A stretch of DNA of 64,000 bases from Voacanga thouarsii (lineage: Eukaryota; Streptophyta; Magnoliopsida; Gentianales; Apocynaceae). The notes under the pieces were generated by a model. That model was not told the origin of the DNA. It searched no databases and saw only the letters and a program-made list of their open reading frames with translations. A program made the position numbers and the translations under genes. The stretch is from NCBI GenBank assembly GCA_026120185.1, contig JANUWF010001729.1, positions 744,001 through 808,000 of the forward strand, given 5' to 3'. This document shows, one piece after another, positions 10,244 through 21,788 of this stretch. Position 1 is the first letter of the stretch, and each line of letters opens with the position of its first letter.

Positions 10244-11876
10244 ATCATAGGAGTTTTAGCTTGGTTAAATTTTATTTTTGCTTAGAAAGTAATATTTTCG
10301 GCCTTATGAGCTTGGAGTAGGGTAGAAATGTTGTCCTAAGAGAGATATGATAGGAGTATCCTCATCCTATTCTTTTGCCTACACAAAATTCCTAAGGGGA
10401 ATCCATTTTCTTTTGATCCTTAATTTTTCCTATTTCTCAATTCATTAGCTTGTTCAAATTGTTCAAGCCAATGTAATTCTAGAAAAATTCCAGCAATGTG
10501 TTGTGGCATTGTAGGTTCAAAATGTCTTAGTAAGAGACATCTTATGGACTGAAACCATGGGAGAGGGGGATAGGATTTCAAGTGAATTAAATTCCTTAGT
10601 GAACTTTCTAAAAGCTTTACTCTAGCTAAGTTCATCTTCCTTCATGCATGGAACTGAAATTTTCCCAGCTTTGTGTGCCTTTAAGGTGTCGAAATTCTTA
10701 GCCATTATTCCCTCCCAAATGCTGCCAGAAAATGGCCTTTTTGATCAGCTTAGAACTTGGATTTTTCTGGCCATTTTCGAACTGCACAAAAGTTATGCAA
10801 AACCAGGAAAAATTCCTGGGCAAATTCACAGCTTAGGAGGTCCGAAACCAAGCTGTTTTCTTCCAGTTTTTGTTCAACATCTTAGGCACATTTTTCCTCC
10901 ATGAAGAAGGCTGGAAACTAGCCTTGAAAAGCCCTAAAATTCCCCTTCAAACTCCCTGCAAACCGACTGGAAAAGGGCAGCCGAAAACTACCCAGAAAAT
11001 TCCAGCAAGCAGCGAAATCCTATGCAGAAAATTTCCAGCCTTGGTTCCTAATTCATCCCTAGCCGAAACTCCATCCTTCTTCTACACAAATCACCCTTAA
11101 ACCTTCAATAACTGAACTACATTATCCTCCTCAAGCTTCTACACAAAAATCCAATCATGGTTGCCTAAAAGATTTCCAAAAAAATTCTGCAAACATAATC
11201 TGATTTGGATACCAAAATTCCAGCCACCATGGTTTAACAACTTTCCATAAAATATATCTCAAACAACCAGACATTCCTTTCACCATTACACTCAGTATTT
11301 TCAGCCACCTTTAGCCCCCCTCAACCAGCATTCATCTAGCTGAAACACTACCAGCAATTCGGCCATGGCAGACTTCCAAAAGCTCTCCCATGATCAAAGG
11401 TATTCCTGAATATTTAGTTTCCAAATTTGCTTCCCAAAAATATTCTTCAAGGATTTCATCAACTAGCCTTTCCTTTTCCCTTCCAAACCAAAAAATCAGC
11501 TACCAAAACCCTTCAAGCAGTCGTCCAACCCTAATCTTTACAGAATTTCGGTAGCTCCAATCCCAAAAGCTCTCTACTCTCTTCAACATCAAGAACACAC
11601 AACACACCAAGAACACCTACTCCTTCTTTTCACCCAATACTCTCCCAAATCACTTCAAACTCCTTCTAAAATTTCCAGATTGAACCTACTCACTGTCGTG
11701 AGTCCATCCATACCATTCTTAACATTAAACTCCAAAATCTAACTTGCTATTTTGGATTAAAAAAATCAGAAATTTTGTGAAGGCTCAAGAATACCTTCAA
11801 GGTAGGTTTGTTCTAACAACTTCATCTTCTCCAATCTTGATCTCTAATGAATATAAATGCGAATCAACATACTAAT

Positions 11877-11878
<2 letters not shown>

Positions 11879-11909
<31 letters not shown>
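11879..11909 (+). repeat. (TC)n microsatellite in the G2 LTR
   Basis: About 15 uninterrupted TC units. Confidence 0.95.
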
Positions 11910-11912
<3 letters not shown>

Positions 11913-12597
11913 GGCCGAATCTCTCTCCTCTTGGCCGGATGGCTTCTTCTCTAATGGCCATGCTTTCTCCACCTTCCTTGGACGGATTTAGGCATCTAGG
12001 GATTGTCAACCATTCGAAACTCCTTCAAGATATTCAGCAAGCAAGTAAGCTCTTTTAACCCTTCTTTTAAATTCTAGATTCATGTCTCTAGGATGATGTT
12101 GATAGAAGATGGATTGTGGATAAGGTTTGAGTATATATTGTTGAGGTTGAAGCATGAATGTATGTATGAATAGGAAGGAGATGGGATTTATGCATGGATG
12201 GATTATCTTGGTTGATTGTAGATGATTTGAGGTTTAATGCATGTCTCCATGTCATAGGTAGTATTTGTGATGAAGTATGCTAGAGATTATGTCACCTTTG
12301 GTGAATAGGATTTATATTCATGTTGGATTATTGAAGCCATGATCATATTTATGCTAGTAGGGGTTAGATCATATCTTGGTGAATTGAAGGATTGTATATG
12401 CTCATGATTGTGGTTAGTTATAGAAGTATGATCATGATCTAGTTGTCCCTAAGCTAATTTTTATTTCATGAATAAAATATTTCATAATATGATTTTGCTA
12501 GTAATTTCAAAAAACCCTAGGAGGGGTAAATTTGGATTATTATATATAATAAGGATATTTTAGTCAACTAAATAATAGCTTTTGCTAGAAAAATAGA

Positions 12598-12621
12598 ATA
12601 TATATATATATATATATATAT
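12598..12621 (+). repeat. (TA)n microsatellite in the G2 LTR
   Basis: About 12 TA units followed by TGTATAGATA; the surrounding 12540-12980 is very AT-rich. Confidence 0.95.
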
Positions 12622-14260
12622 GTATAGATATTATATAAAATAATGAAATCAACTAAAACTTTTTATGGACATAATTATAATTAGTAAAATATTTATTACT
12701 AAAAATTTAATTATTATCTTTTAATCAAAACCCATTAAAATTTTATTTATTATTTTTCAAGCAAGACTCATTAAATTTATTTTCAACTAATTTTAGTTAT
12801 CAATTATTTTCTAACAACTAAATTATTAATAAATCATTATTTTACCTAATACCACCTAAGACTCTTCATCAAATAAACTCTAAATTTTTCTTAGCAAGAT
12901 TTAAACCATCAACTTAGTAGTACTTATTTCTCAAAATATTAATTATTTTAAATATCAAATTAGGCTTAGCTTATAAACCTATTTATTTATAGTATGGCAT
13001 TAAAGCTTGGGACGCTAGGATCACGGTGGTAATGAGTTGAGTTGTTTTGAATTGAGAAAGTGGATTTTGGCTTGAGTTTGATTGTGGTTTGTATTTGACC
13101 ATGCGGGGTTAGGTCAGCTATTGGAGACCTTATATTGTGAGCAAGAATCAGGTAAGCACCTGCATAAAACCTGATTGATGAAATATGTTTATTATAGCAA
13201 GCTAAAAGTGGAGTGCACAGACACTCAAATTTGCAAGGGCAATTGAGGATTAACTGCTTACCTATTTCAGACAAACAATTTATTTGAAAATTAATAAGCA
13301 GATTTAATCAATCTCAAAACTCTTTCCAAAACTGATTTTGATAAAGACTTTAGGAACCCTTAATTGCCATTTTCATGTGCAACAGTGTTTTGTTCATTTT
13401 ATCCCAAGTGGGAAATATCGTTGAGTACTCAATAAGGGTGGACTACTAGGGCTAGTCTTTGAGGGGTTAGGGTAAGTCTCTCAGTAGGTGGCTACCTTTG
13501 AGGGGTGAGTCCTTCCCAGATAAGACGTCAGTCCAGTAGGTCGTGTCGGTCCGAGCTAGCAGTGTTCTTTTTCAGTCAAGTGATTGTGTTTTACTGGAAT
13601 GGACACCCAGTTGTTGTTTTGGTATAGAGAAGGAGGAGTATCTTGCCCAGTAGGCCAATCACCTACTTTTGTCAGTCTCCACAAAATGTAGCATTCTAAC
13701 CGACGGTATGCATAAAGTGTGGCATGCTGACCATGCGGTTATGGGGCCCAACGTGTGGTAACCCATGATCATTTCTTTTGAGTGGTTGATTTTATAGATT
13801 ATTTATGGTTGGTAAAGCCAAAACACCACGCTTGCTTTTGACTAATGATTATTGCTCGCCAGTGATCTCTTATAAAGAATTTTATACTTTGCATTCATGA
13901 ATTGTTTTCTCCCGACACTTAAGCACACACGGACTTATTGAGATTTCTGTCTCACCACCATTTTTACCATGACTTTAGGTCGATCTTGCTGTGGGGATGA
14001 GTAGCTAGAAATTACCTGCGTTAGAAGATTTTCTGATAATTTATTTTGTGCAATGTTTAGGGGAGATGAGAGTAGATAAATTTTATTATGGATTTGTTGT
14101 TGGTATTCTTGGATTTATTTTTGGGATGTAATAAATTTTAAGTTCAATTATCATTTTTATTCCGCTATTTTATTTGTGTGACCTAGTTATAAAGACCCCT
14201 TTGTCATTTGGATGGGGCGACATCCCTGGCCCTGGTGGGCCTAGGTAATAGGGTGTTACA

Positions 14261-14451
14261 CAATCCATGCATCGCTAGAAAAAAAGTACATTGCAGCGTA
14301 CAATAATCAACAAGTGCACACAACACACTAAATCTTTTCCTTACTACCGTAAGCCAGGGGACCCAATTCTAACATCAATCACTTTCGAGGTAACGAGGGG
14401 TTGAACAACGCCAGGTGTCCTGCCTAGCCCGTGAACAATCCGCATCACAAA
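14261..14451 (-). repeat. G1 5' LTR, piece 2
   Basis: Short stretch between the end of G2 and the start of copia C1. It ends with the target sequence ACAAA (14447-14451), which is repeated after C1 at 23840-23844. It is assigned to the G1 LTR from position and continuity. Confidence 0.65.
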
Positions 14452-16485
14452 TGTTGGATTGTATGCCTTCTTAAACTAGATTTCTAATGTAAAATTGAAT
14501 ATTTTAATAAAAGAATTTATTTTCAGAAATTAGTTGTGAATTTATTTTTTGTTTGTGCACAATTTTCGTTTGGAACCGACCCATTGTGTTTAAATAAGTG
14601 ATCTATGTGAATGGTGCTCTTTCATAGTAAGGTATGGATCACAGGTTATTTAACACATAAACAGTTGTTCTTAACCGATTGATGAGAATGAGAATCTCAT
14701 TATGTTTAGGTTATTATGTTATGAATTCCAAATAGGGGATGGCTTACCTTTAGCGAGTGAGTAGTTCACTCACTTCATGACATAAGCGTATTTCGAATAC
14801 GTAGAACAGGACCTGCAGTAGTAGTTTCTAAAAAGTACTATATGGTAGAAACTTAGACTACTACCGCTATAGCGTGGACTAGTACTCTATGACTTGAGTA
14901 TGAGTTGGTGGTCTGGCGAAGCTGGAAGCATATACTTTGATTTGCTATAGTTGAGATTCTATCGTAGGGCCAATATACTTGCATGTTGGGTATGTGTGAC
15001 TATTTAGTTAAGACAGACTTGTACAAGATAGTTTCTACACTAAATCGCCCCTTCTGGTTGTCCGAATGATCTAAATATCCAAGGCCCTAGGAAACATAAC
15101 TCGGATGTTTACTTTAGGGTAGCTCCCTTGGAAAGCAGAAACACTCTAGGAAGTCGTGGATCATTGGACTAGAAGCCTAAGGATGGTACATGTCATTTAG
15201 AGGAGTGTTAGTACACTTCTTCCTCTCTAAATGTACGGCGATGTGTAGAGGAGTATTTTTAGTCATTTCACCTGTAGATCGAGACTTTGCTAATGCAGCA
15301 TTGTCCTTAGGGTCAATATTTCCTGATGGTGATATTAGAAAATATTTAAAATATAAAATACAGCTATTTATATAGCAGGGGTATTTTGGCCATTTTAGCA
15401 GCCAAGGCGACGTGTCTTTTTGGTCCTCGGAATAGCCCGTAAGTCCTAATTAATTTTAGGTTAATGAATTGGTCTAAGTTTAAGAGGTTTTTATTTTATT
15501 TTATTTTACTTTATTTTATTCAGGATGTTTAGTTTATTATTAGACTGGAATAAAATAAATAAATAAATAAAATAAAAATAGGAGTTGAGAGAAATTAATT
15601 ATCTGGTTTAATTGGTTAATTAATTATTCAGGGCCTAGACCCAGTTTGAATGATTAGGAAAATAACCTGGGCTTAAACTAAGGGGAAATAATTAATGCTT
15701 AATTATTTATTGGGTTATTTATATAAGCCCAAGAAATAAATAATTAAAGTTTAATTATTTTGGTTCATTTGGGCTCATTAATTATTTATTGGGTTATTTC
15801 TATAAGCCCAAGAAATAAATAATTAATGTTTACTATTTTCGGCCTTTTGGGTCCAAGAAAAATAATAAATATTATTTTGGCCCAATAGCTTGGACCGCAG
15901 GGTTTCTTCCAGATACAGTTCAGATAAGTTTAGGGTTAAGCCAAACTAATTCTCAGAATAACATTCAGGTGTTTGAAATATGATATCCCGGGGGATATGT
16001 TTATCAGATATGGGAGACCTAGTTTTGGCTAACAATAAACAAGTCTCTAGTAGGAAAAAATAACCCTAATTCTCCCTCGCTAATCTATCTCACGCAGCTC
16101 TCTCTCTCTCTCACGTCTCCTTCCTTCTCTTGTTTTCTCCTTAGAGTTTTGCTAATCAATAACAAGAGAACCAAGGAGATTAGAGACCACTCTTCTTTAC
16201 TGTTGTGTTCACCGACAAAAAAATAGGCTGTGGAATATTCTATGAACTAAAAAGCTAGCATTATTCATTTTCACCAGAAGAGGAAGTGCAGTGCACTGGT
16301 AATCATGGACGTGTAAGGAAGAAGCTGTTCTTGAGCTTCAATTGATTCAACCATGTTCTTCAAGTTTTTAAGGCTCCAAGAGGTATGTTTTCATCCCACC
16401 ATGCTGTGCCAATACTCTGTGTAATGTTCATGTTCTTCCATTTTCGTCCACTGAAGCATGCTCTGTGAATATGTCAATTCATTCA
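14452..16485 (+). repeat. C1 5' LTR (C-family)
   Basis: Starts TGTTGGATTGTATGCC, ends CAATTCATTCA. It contains an A/T-rich mirrored block (TTTTATTTTATTTTACTTTA at about 15495, AATAAATAAATAAATAAAAT near 15555) and two adjacent hairpins around 15699-15826. TATA-like TATTTATATAG (15364-15374) and TATTTATATAAG are candidate promoters, but which is used cannot be told. The short ORF at 15190-15375 is chance. Confidence 0.95.
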
Positions 16486-16487
16486 AA

Positions 16488-16500
16488 TGGTATCAGAGCA
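16488..16500 (+). promoter_or_regulatory. C1 primer binding site (tRNA-Met)
   Basis: TGGTATCAGAGCA two bases after the LTR; exact copia-type match to the 3' end of initiator tRNA-Met. Confidence 0.97.
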
Positions 16501-18231
16501 TGAATTTGATTGACTTAGAGAGCATGTTAGTTAATAAAAATGGAGAAGAACATTGTTTGGAGCTTAAACATATGATCCTTTGCTGTTTATGGTATGGGAC
16601 GTGTTCTCTGTAAATTTTCACAGAGCATTATGTGAAATTTAGTTTTGGAGTTTTGATCGTGTAAACCCAAAATAAATGGGTATAGGTGGTTGTTGTTTTG
16701 GTTTGGATGAGTTTTTGTAATGAAAATGTCCAAAGAAGCCAAAGGAAGCAATCTGGCAGAGAAAACGCAGAAGAATTCGCGCAGAAACTTATTATGGAGA
16801 AGAAGACACTATTCCTAAGCCGCCGTCCAAGCCGAGCCGCCGTGCCGAGCCGTCACTATGCATGTGAGAGGAGCCGTGCCATTTGCTGTGAATTCAAGCC
16901 GACTTTCTTTTGAAATTTGCAATTCAATTGTAATTGAGGCGCGTGAGTCGGGCGGCGGAATTCGGGCGGATACGCGGGTTACGTGTAGAGGAGAAACGGG
17001 CGCTGGCACTCAGGCGGGCGGGTTGAAGCCAAGCGCGATCCGGTGCCGCGTGGTGCACCGTAGGCCAAATGGGCCCGGATCTGGTGCGGCCAGTGTAGTG
17101 GACCGCCAGTAAATTTTTTTTTTTTTTCCAAATTTTAATTTGGGTCCCATACCAGGCAAATTTAATATTTTTACAATAGTTTATATTCTTGAAATATATT
17201 TGCATGAAAAATATTAGTAAAGGATTTTAAGATTAAACAAGATCATTAATTAATTAATGTGTTTAATTTTATTATTTGGGCACATAGGTTTAAAAATAGA
17301 AAAGCATGAAAACGTTTACTGTTTTCTAGCATGCTGTTTATTTTGTATACCTATGTGCGCCTTTTCTCAAAGACCAAAGTCTTTGGGAACATTTTTTACA
17401 AGAAAAACATTTTTCTTCAAAAATTAAATGGTTATTTTAATTTGTACAAAAATAAATCCTTGAATATTTTCTCAAAAAGGATTTTATCCTTGACATAAAA
17501 AAAATATTTGATTTAGATATTTTTGTAAATTAAAATGGAGAGCCATTTTGTTTTATTTTGCACTAGGAAAAATTGTTTTGTCAAATAAACTTGAGACCAA
17601 AGTCTCTAGAAAGTTTTAATTGGAAAATTTTTGAAATCATTAAATTTTAACTTAAATAAAATTAGTCCATGGAGAAATCTCTCAAATGATATAATCCTTG
17701 ACATAGAGATTTTAATGGACTTAGATATTTTATTTTTAAGTTAAGAAAAAACTTAATGGAAATTTCAAAATGATATTTTTCAGAAAATCTTTATTTTAAA
17801 AGGCTAAGTGGGAGAGGGGTTCCAATGGCCCCACGGCTTCCATCACGATTCTCATTAGAGATCGTGAGTCCCCTCGCGTCATCTTGGGAGTGAACCCATA
17901 TAGGATAGGGATACCACAAGGATCTAGATCTAATGGAAGGATGTAATTAATAACCCGGGACACGTACTATAATCGGCCAGCCCACGTTGGAGGTTATATT
18001 GCGAGGAATGTCCATAGGAAATGAGAGGAAACGGCCATCCCACGATGGAGTTATTCTCTAGATCATTACCTAGAAGGGAAATTAATTTGTGATGGTTATT
18101 ACACTTAGCTTAGAAAACTGTTAATCTTCCAAATAAGCTATGTCAGTTTTTCCTAAGAGCCAAATTAATTTTTGTGCACAAATTTATTTTCACAAACTGA
18201 ATCCTTTCTTTTATTATTCGATTTTTCGAAA
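16501..18231 (+). other. C1 untranslated leader
   Basis: No supported gene. It holds a GC-rich island at 16818-17111 built on CCGAGCCG and GGCGGGCGG words. This is followed by two imperfect copies of a segment of about 200 bp (near 17371-17530 and 17591-17735) marked by GACCAAAGTCT, TCCTTGACATA and TTAGATATTTT. ORFs in the GC island on both strands are shadows of its lack of stop codons. Confidence 0.8.
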
Positions 18232-19121
18232 ATGGTGGGAGGTTCTTTTAGTCCTTTGGCCGTTATTCTCCGTGAGAATAAGTTAACGGGACCTAAACTA
18301 TGTGGACTAGAAGAGGAACCTGAACATAATACTCACAGTCGTAGAGTATAAGTATGTCCTTTACGAGACCTACCCTGAAATCGAGGAAGGTTCCACCGAC
18401 GAAGAGCGGGAGGCTGAGAAGGATGGAAGAAGGCTAATGAAATGGTACGTTGCTATATACTAGCTTCCATGTCTAATGTGCTCCAGTCTAAACATGAGCA
18501 CATGGCTTCTGCGTATGACATTAGTTATTCATTGGCCATATGTTCGCAGATAAGAGCCGGCCCGCAATGCAGGAGGTTCTTCAAACTATAATAAACTCTA
18601 AGATGGCTGAGGGAGTATCAGTCAGGGAGCATATGCTCAAGATGATTGCTGCTTTCGAGGAGGCAAAAATCTTAGGGGCTATCATTGACTCCGAGAGCCA
18701 AGTGGACATGGTTCTCGAATCTCTACCGGGTTCCTTTACTCAGTTTAAACTAAATTACAATATAAGTTTGATTGAGTTGATGAAGGAACTTCAGATGGCA
18801 GAGAAGGTCATGGAACCACATTTAATGGCCATGATTGCTAAGGCTTCTTCCTCAAGAACTGGGTCTAAGCCCAAAAAGTTCAAAAGGAAGAAGGGATACA
18901 CAGTAGCCCAACCCAAGACCCAGCCCAAAGACAGACCTAAGGGCAATTGCTTCAGATGTGGGAAGAAGGGACACTGGGAAAAAGAGTGTCCAGATCTTCA
19001 AGCCCAGAAAAACCCCATATGTAATGTTCTCTATCTAGAGTCTATATCAATGGTTAGATCAACTTCCACTTGGATTGTTGATTTAGGAGGCACTGATCAT
19101 ATCTATAGAAAGATAAGTTGA
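18232..19121 (+). pseudogene. C1 gag and start of protease
   Basis: The gag frame begins at ATG 18232 (MVGGSF in the first frame, then LRENKLTGPKL, resembling copia gag N-termini). It shifts frame before 18540 and then runs open as MFADKSRPAMQEVLQTIINS, through KMAEGVSVREHMLKMI and QVDMVLESLPGSFTQFKLNY to a basic tail. A perfect CCHC zinc knuckle, CFRCGKKGHWEKEC, lies at about 18948-18989. The protease start STWIVDLGGTDHI follows; the catalytic D-S-G is changed to D-L-G by a TCA to TTA change at 19084. The frame ends at TGA 19119-19121. Gag would assemble the capsid; with the frameshift and protease change it cannot. Confidence 0.9.
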
Positions 19122-20272
19122 CTCAAGAAGGGCGAACATGGATTATGCATGGGATTTGGAGCACAAGTTTAGGCCCTTGCAGTGGGAGAGCTGGATCTTA
19201 TTTTTTATTGTAATAAGAAAGTGGTTTTAATAGATATTTTATATGTACTTGATTTTCGTCAGAATTTGATTTTAGTTGCAAAACTTATAAATCAATGATA
19301 TTTTGTACTTTTCCATTCTAGCATTTCTATTAGTAGAAATGGAGAAATATTATGTACTGGACACATGTATGAAAATCTATTCTATTTAAACCCTATTAAT
19401 CATCAATCAAATAGCGCTCAATCTGAACCTTTAACTAAGAAGAGAAAGGCCAATATCAATTACTCAAATCTTTGGCATCTGAGGTTGGGTCATATCAACT
19501 CAACCAGGATTCAAAGGCTAATCTATGATGGGCCTTGGGCTCATTGAGATTGGAAAATTGGCTTCTGTATGAATCTTGCCTAATGGGAAAGATGACCAAA
19601 AGGTCTTTTGTTCCTAAAGCAGAAAGGGCCGAGGAGGTGCTGAGTCTTGTTCACATTGATGTTTGTGATCCATTGTCTACACCAGTTAGAGGAGGTTTTT
19701 TTGAGTACTTCATCACTTTCACAGATGATTGTACAAGGTTTGGTTACGTTTACCTGATGAAACGCAAGTTTGACTCTTTTGACAAGTTCAAATAGTTTAA
19801 GACTGAAGTGGAGCGTCGGACAGGTAAATTAATCAAGACCTTATGATCGGATTGTGGTAGAGAGTGCCTCCTAGGTGAATTCAAGGACTACATGGTACAT
19901 CATGGGATAGTATCCCAATTCTCTGTGCTAGGGACACCTTAGCAGAACGGAGTAGCTGAGAGAAGGAACAGGACATTGATGGAAATGGTCTGAAGCATGA
20001 TGTCTCATGCTACTCTTGCAGTATCCTTTTGGGGATATGCCCTGGAGACAGCGGCATATATTCTAAACTTGGTACCTTCCAAGTCAGTACCTAGGACTCC
20101 CCATGAGATGTGGACTGGGCGTAAGCCAAGTCTGAATCATCTCAGGATTTGGGGTTGTCCAGCTTATGTACTGGTCAAGGGAAACAAGTTGGAACCAAGA
20201 TCAGAATTATGCTATTTTGTTGGGTATCCAGAAGGGACAAAAGGAGGTTACTTTTATCATCCCAAGGAGTAG
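19122..20272 (+). pseudogene. C1 protease C-terminus and integrase
   Basis: Decayed protease tail, then the GAG_pre-integrase zinc-binding motif (LWHLRLGHINSTR and CLMGKMTKRSF; a frameshift lies near 19540). The integrase core follows, with its first Asp in HIDVCDP, second Asp in SDCGRE and Glu in NGVAERRNRT, so the D-D-E triad is still readable. The C-terminal part FWGYALETAAYILNLVP and RIWGCPAYVLVKGNKLEP is typical of copia. In-frame stops: TAG 19793, TGA 19844, TAG 19940, TGA 19991 and TAG 20270. Each matches a CAG or CGA codon expected at that place. Confidence 0.9.
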
Positions 20273-21788
20273 AAGGTACTAGTCAGTACAATGCTAGATA
20301 CTTGGAAGATAATCAAAGTACTTCCACTAAAGGTTCAACGAGGTTGGAACTTGAGGAGAAGTTATCTACGGAATCAACTTCTTCTGACCCGATTGTGGAA
20401 CAAGTAGAGGCACAACCTCAAGATCCTGTGCAAATAGAGCCTCGTCGTAGTGGGAGAGTGTTTAGGGTTCCGAAAAGATGGACTGGAGAAGCCTTTGAGC
20501 TGGTCTCCGACCATCAGGAACAAGACCCCACTAGATACGAAGAGGCAATTGCTGATGCCGATGCAAATCTGTGGCATGAAAAAATGAAAGTCGAGATTGA
20601 GTCTATGTACCTCAATCAGGTTTAGGATCTTGTAGCTTCACCTAAAGGGAAAAAACTCATTGGGTGCAAGTGGGTGTACAAGAGAAAGAGGGGAGCAGAT
20701 GGGAAGGTAGAAACCTTCAAAGCTAGGCTTGTGGCGAAAAAGTATACTCAGAAAGAAGGAATCGACTATGAGAAAACCTTTTCTCCGGTAGCCATGCTTA
20801 AATCCATCCACATCGTCCTTGCTATCGCATGTCACTATGACTACAAGATATGGCAAATGGATGTCAAGATGGCATTCTTAAATGGCCATCTTAGCGAAGA
20901 CATCTATATGTCCCAACCGGAAGGCTTCGTTGCTGAAGGCCAAGAACATATGGTTTGCAAACTTAAGAAGTCCATTTATGGACTTAAGTAGGCATCGAGA
21001 GCATGGAACATTCGTTTTGATGAGACTGTAAAGTCTTATAGTTTTATTCAAAACGAAGATGAACCATGTGTGTACAGGAAACTTGAAGGCATTAATGTAG
21101 TTTTTCTTGTCCTGTATGTGGATGACATTCTACTCATTGGAAATTATGTAGGGACATTGTCGTCTACCAAGGTTTGGTTGTCTAGTCAATTCAGTATGAA
21201 GGACTTGGGAGAAGCCAGCTACATTCTCGGGATTAGGCTTCTTAGAAATAGGAAGTAGAGAATGTTAGGGTTATCCCAAGCAACATACATTGACAAGATG
21301 CTGGCCAAGTATAGCATGGACTCATGCAAGGGAGCTTTAATTCCTTGCAAACATGAGTTGTCTCTTTTTTCAAGAGATTGTCCTAAGTCTCAAGAAGAAA
21401 AGGACAGAATGAGTAGGATTCCCTACGCTTCGACTGTGGGAAGTCTCATGTACGTAATGTTGTGTGCTAGGCTAGATATATGCTTTGCCGTAGGCTTGGT
21501 TAGCAGATATTAGTCAAACCTGGGGGAGGTTCTTTGGCATTTAAAGCATATTTTTAAGTACCTCAAAGAAACCTTGGAACTACAGGGAGGGGAGGCATAT
21601 AGTGAGGTAGTACCACCTGGACCGGGATTTTTAGAGACAGGAAGTCGTGGTGGAACATATTGTCTCAGAAAACAATCTAGCAAATCCATTCACCAAGCCT
21701 TTGGCTGAGAGAGTCTTTAGGAGACACTTAGACGCCATAGGGGTGGGCACCTATGGACTTACCTAGTCTTAGAATGCAAGTGGGAGAT
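20273..21788 (+). pseudogene. C1 reverse transcriptase and deleted RNase H
   Basis: After a frameshift near 20285 the linker and RT follow: GCKWVYKRKRG, FKARLVAKKYTQKEGIDY, ETFSPVAMLKS, WQMDVKMAFLNG, IYMSQPEGF, KKSIYGLK, then the catalytic LYVDDILLIG (about 21112-21140, both Asp kept), FSMKDLGEASYILGI and YASTVGSLMYVMLCARLDI. Stops at 20623 (TAG for Trp in NQVWDL), 20989, 21256 and 21511 (TAG for Gln) interrupt it. RNase H is almost entirely missing: LKYLKETLEL at about 21550-21580 runs within about 70 bp into the element's C-terminus VEHIVSENNLANPFTKPLAE in another frame, ending with GTYGLT and a stop near 21764. Confidence 0.9.
21776..21788 (+). promoter_or_regulatory. C1 polypurine tract
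   Basis: Purine-rich AAGTGGGAGA directly before the 3' LTR, where plus-strand DNA synthesis would be primed. Confidence 0.85.

Larger units (their letters stand above)
9961..14260 (+). mobile_element. Solo LTR G2 (Ty3/gypsy), inserted in the G1 LTR
   Basis: About 4.3 kb of LTR in the plus orientation, related to the G1 LTR but inverted. Shared blocks are GCACACACGGACTTATTGAG (13924), TTGAGTACTCAATAAGGG (13420) and TTATAAAGACCCCTTTGTC (14187). It ends cleanly in GGGTGTTACA at 14260. Candidate TSD CAATC at 9956-9960 and 14261-14265 supports the borders, but the left border does not show a canonical TG, and CAATC also occurs at 9932, so the left edge is approximate. No coding sequence is credible; short ORFs near 10420-11100 are chance. 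Confidence 0.7.

Noticed and set aside
10420..11100. Three overlapping ORFs of 71-86 codons on both strands
   Set aside because: They lie inside a gypsy LTR, overlap on opposite strands, and show no recognisable domain.
15190..15375. 61-codon ORF in the C1 LTR
   Set aside because: Lies fully inside the LTR; the matching stretches of the other C-family LTRs carry indels, so it is not kept as a frame.
16686..17205. Four overlapping ORFs in the copia C1 leader
   Set aside because: They come from the GC-rich island where stop codons are rare; frames on both strands are open and none resembles a known protein.
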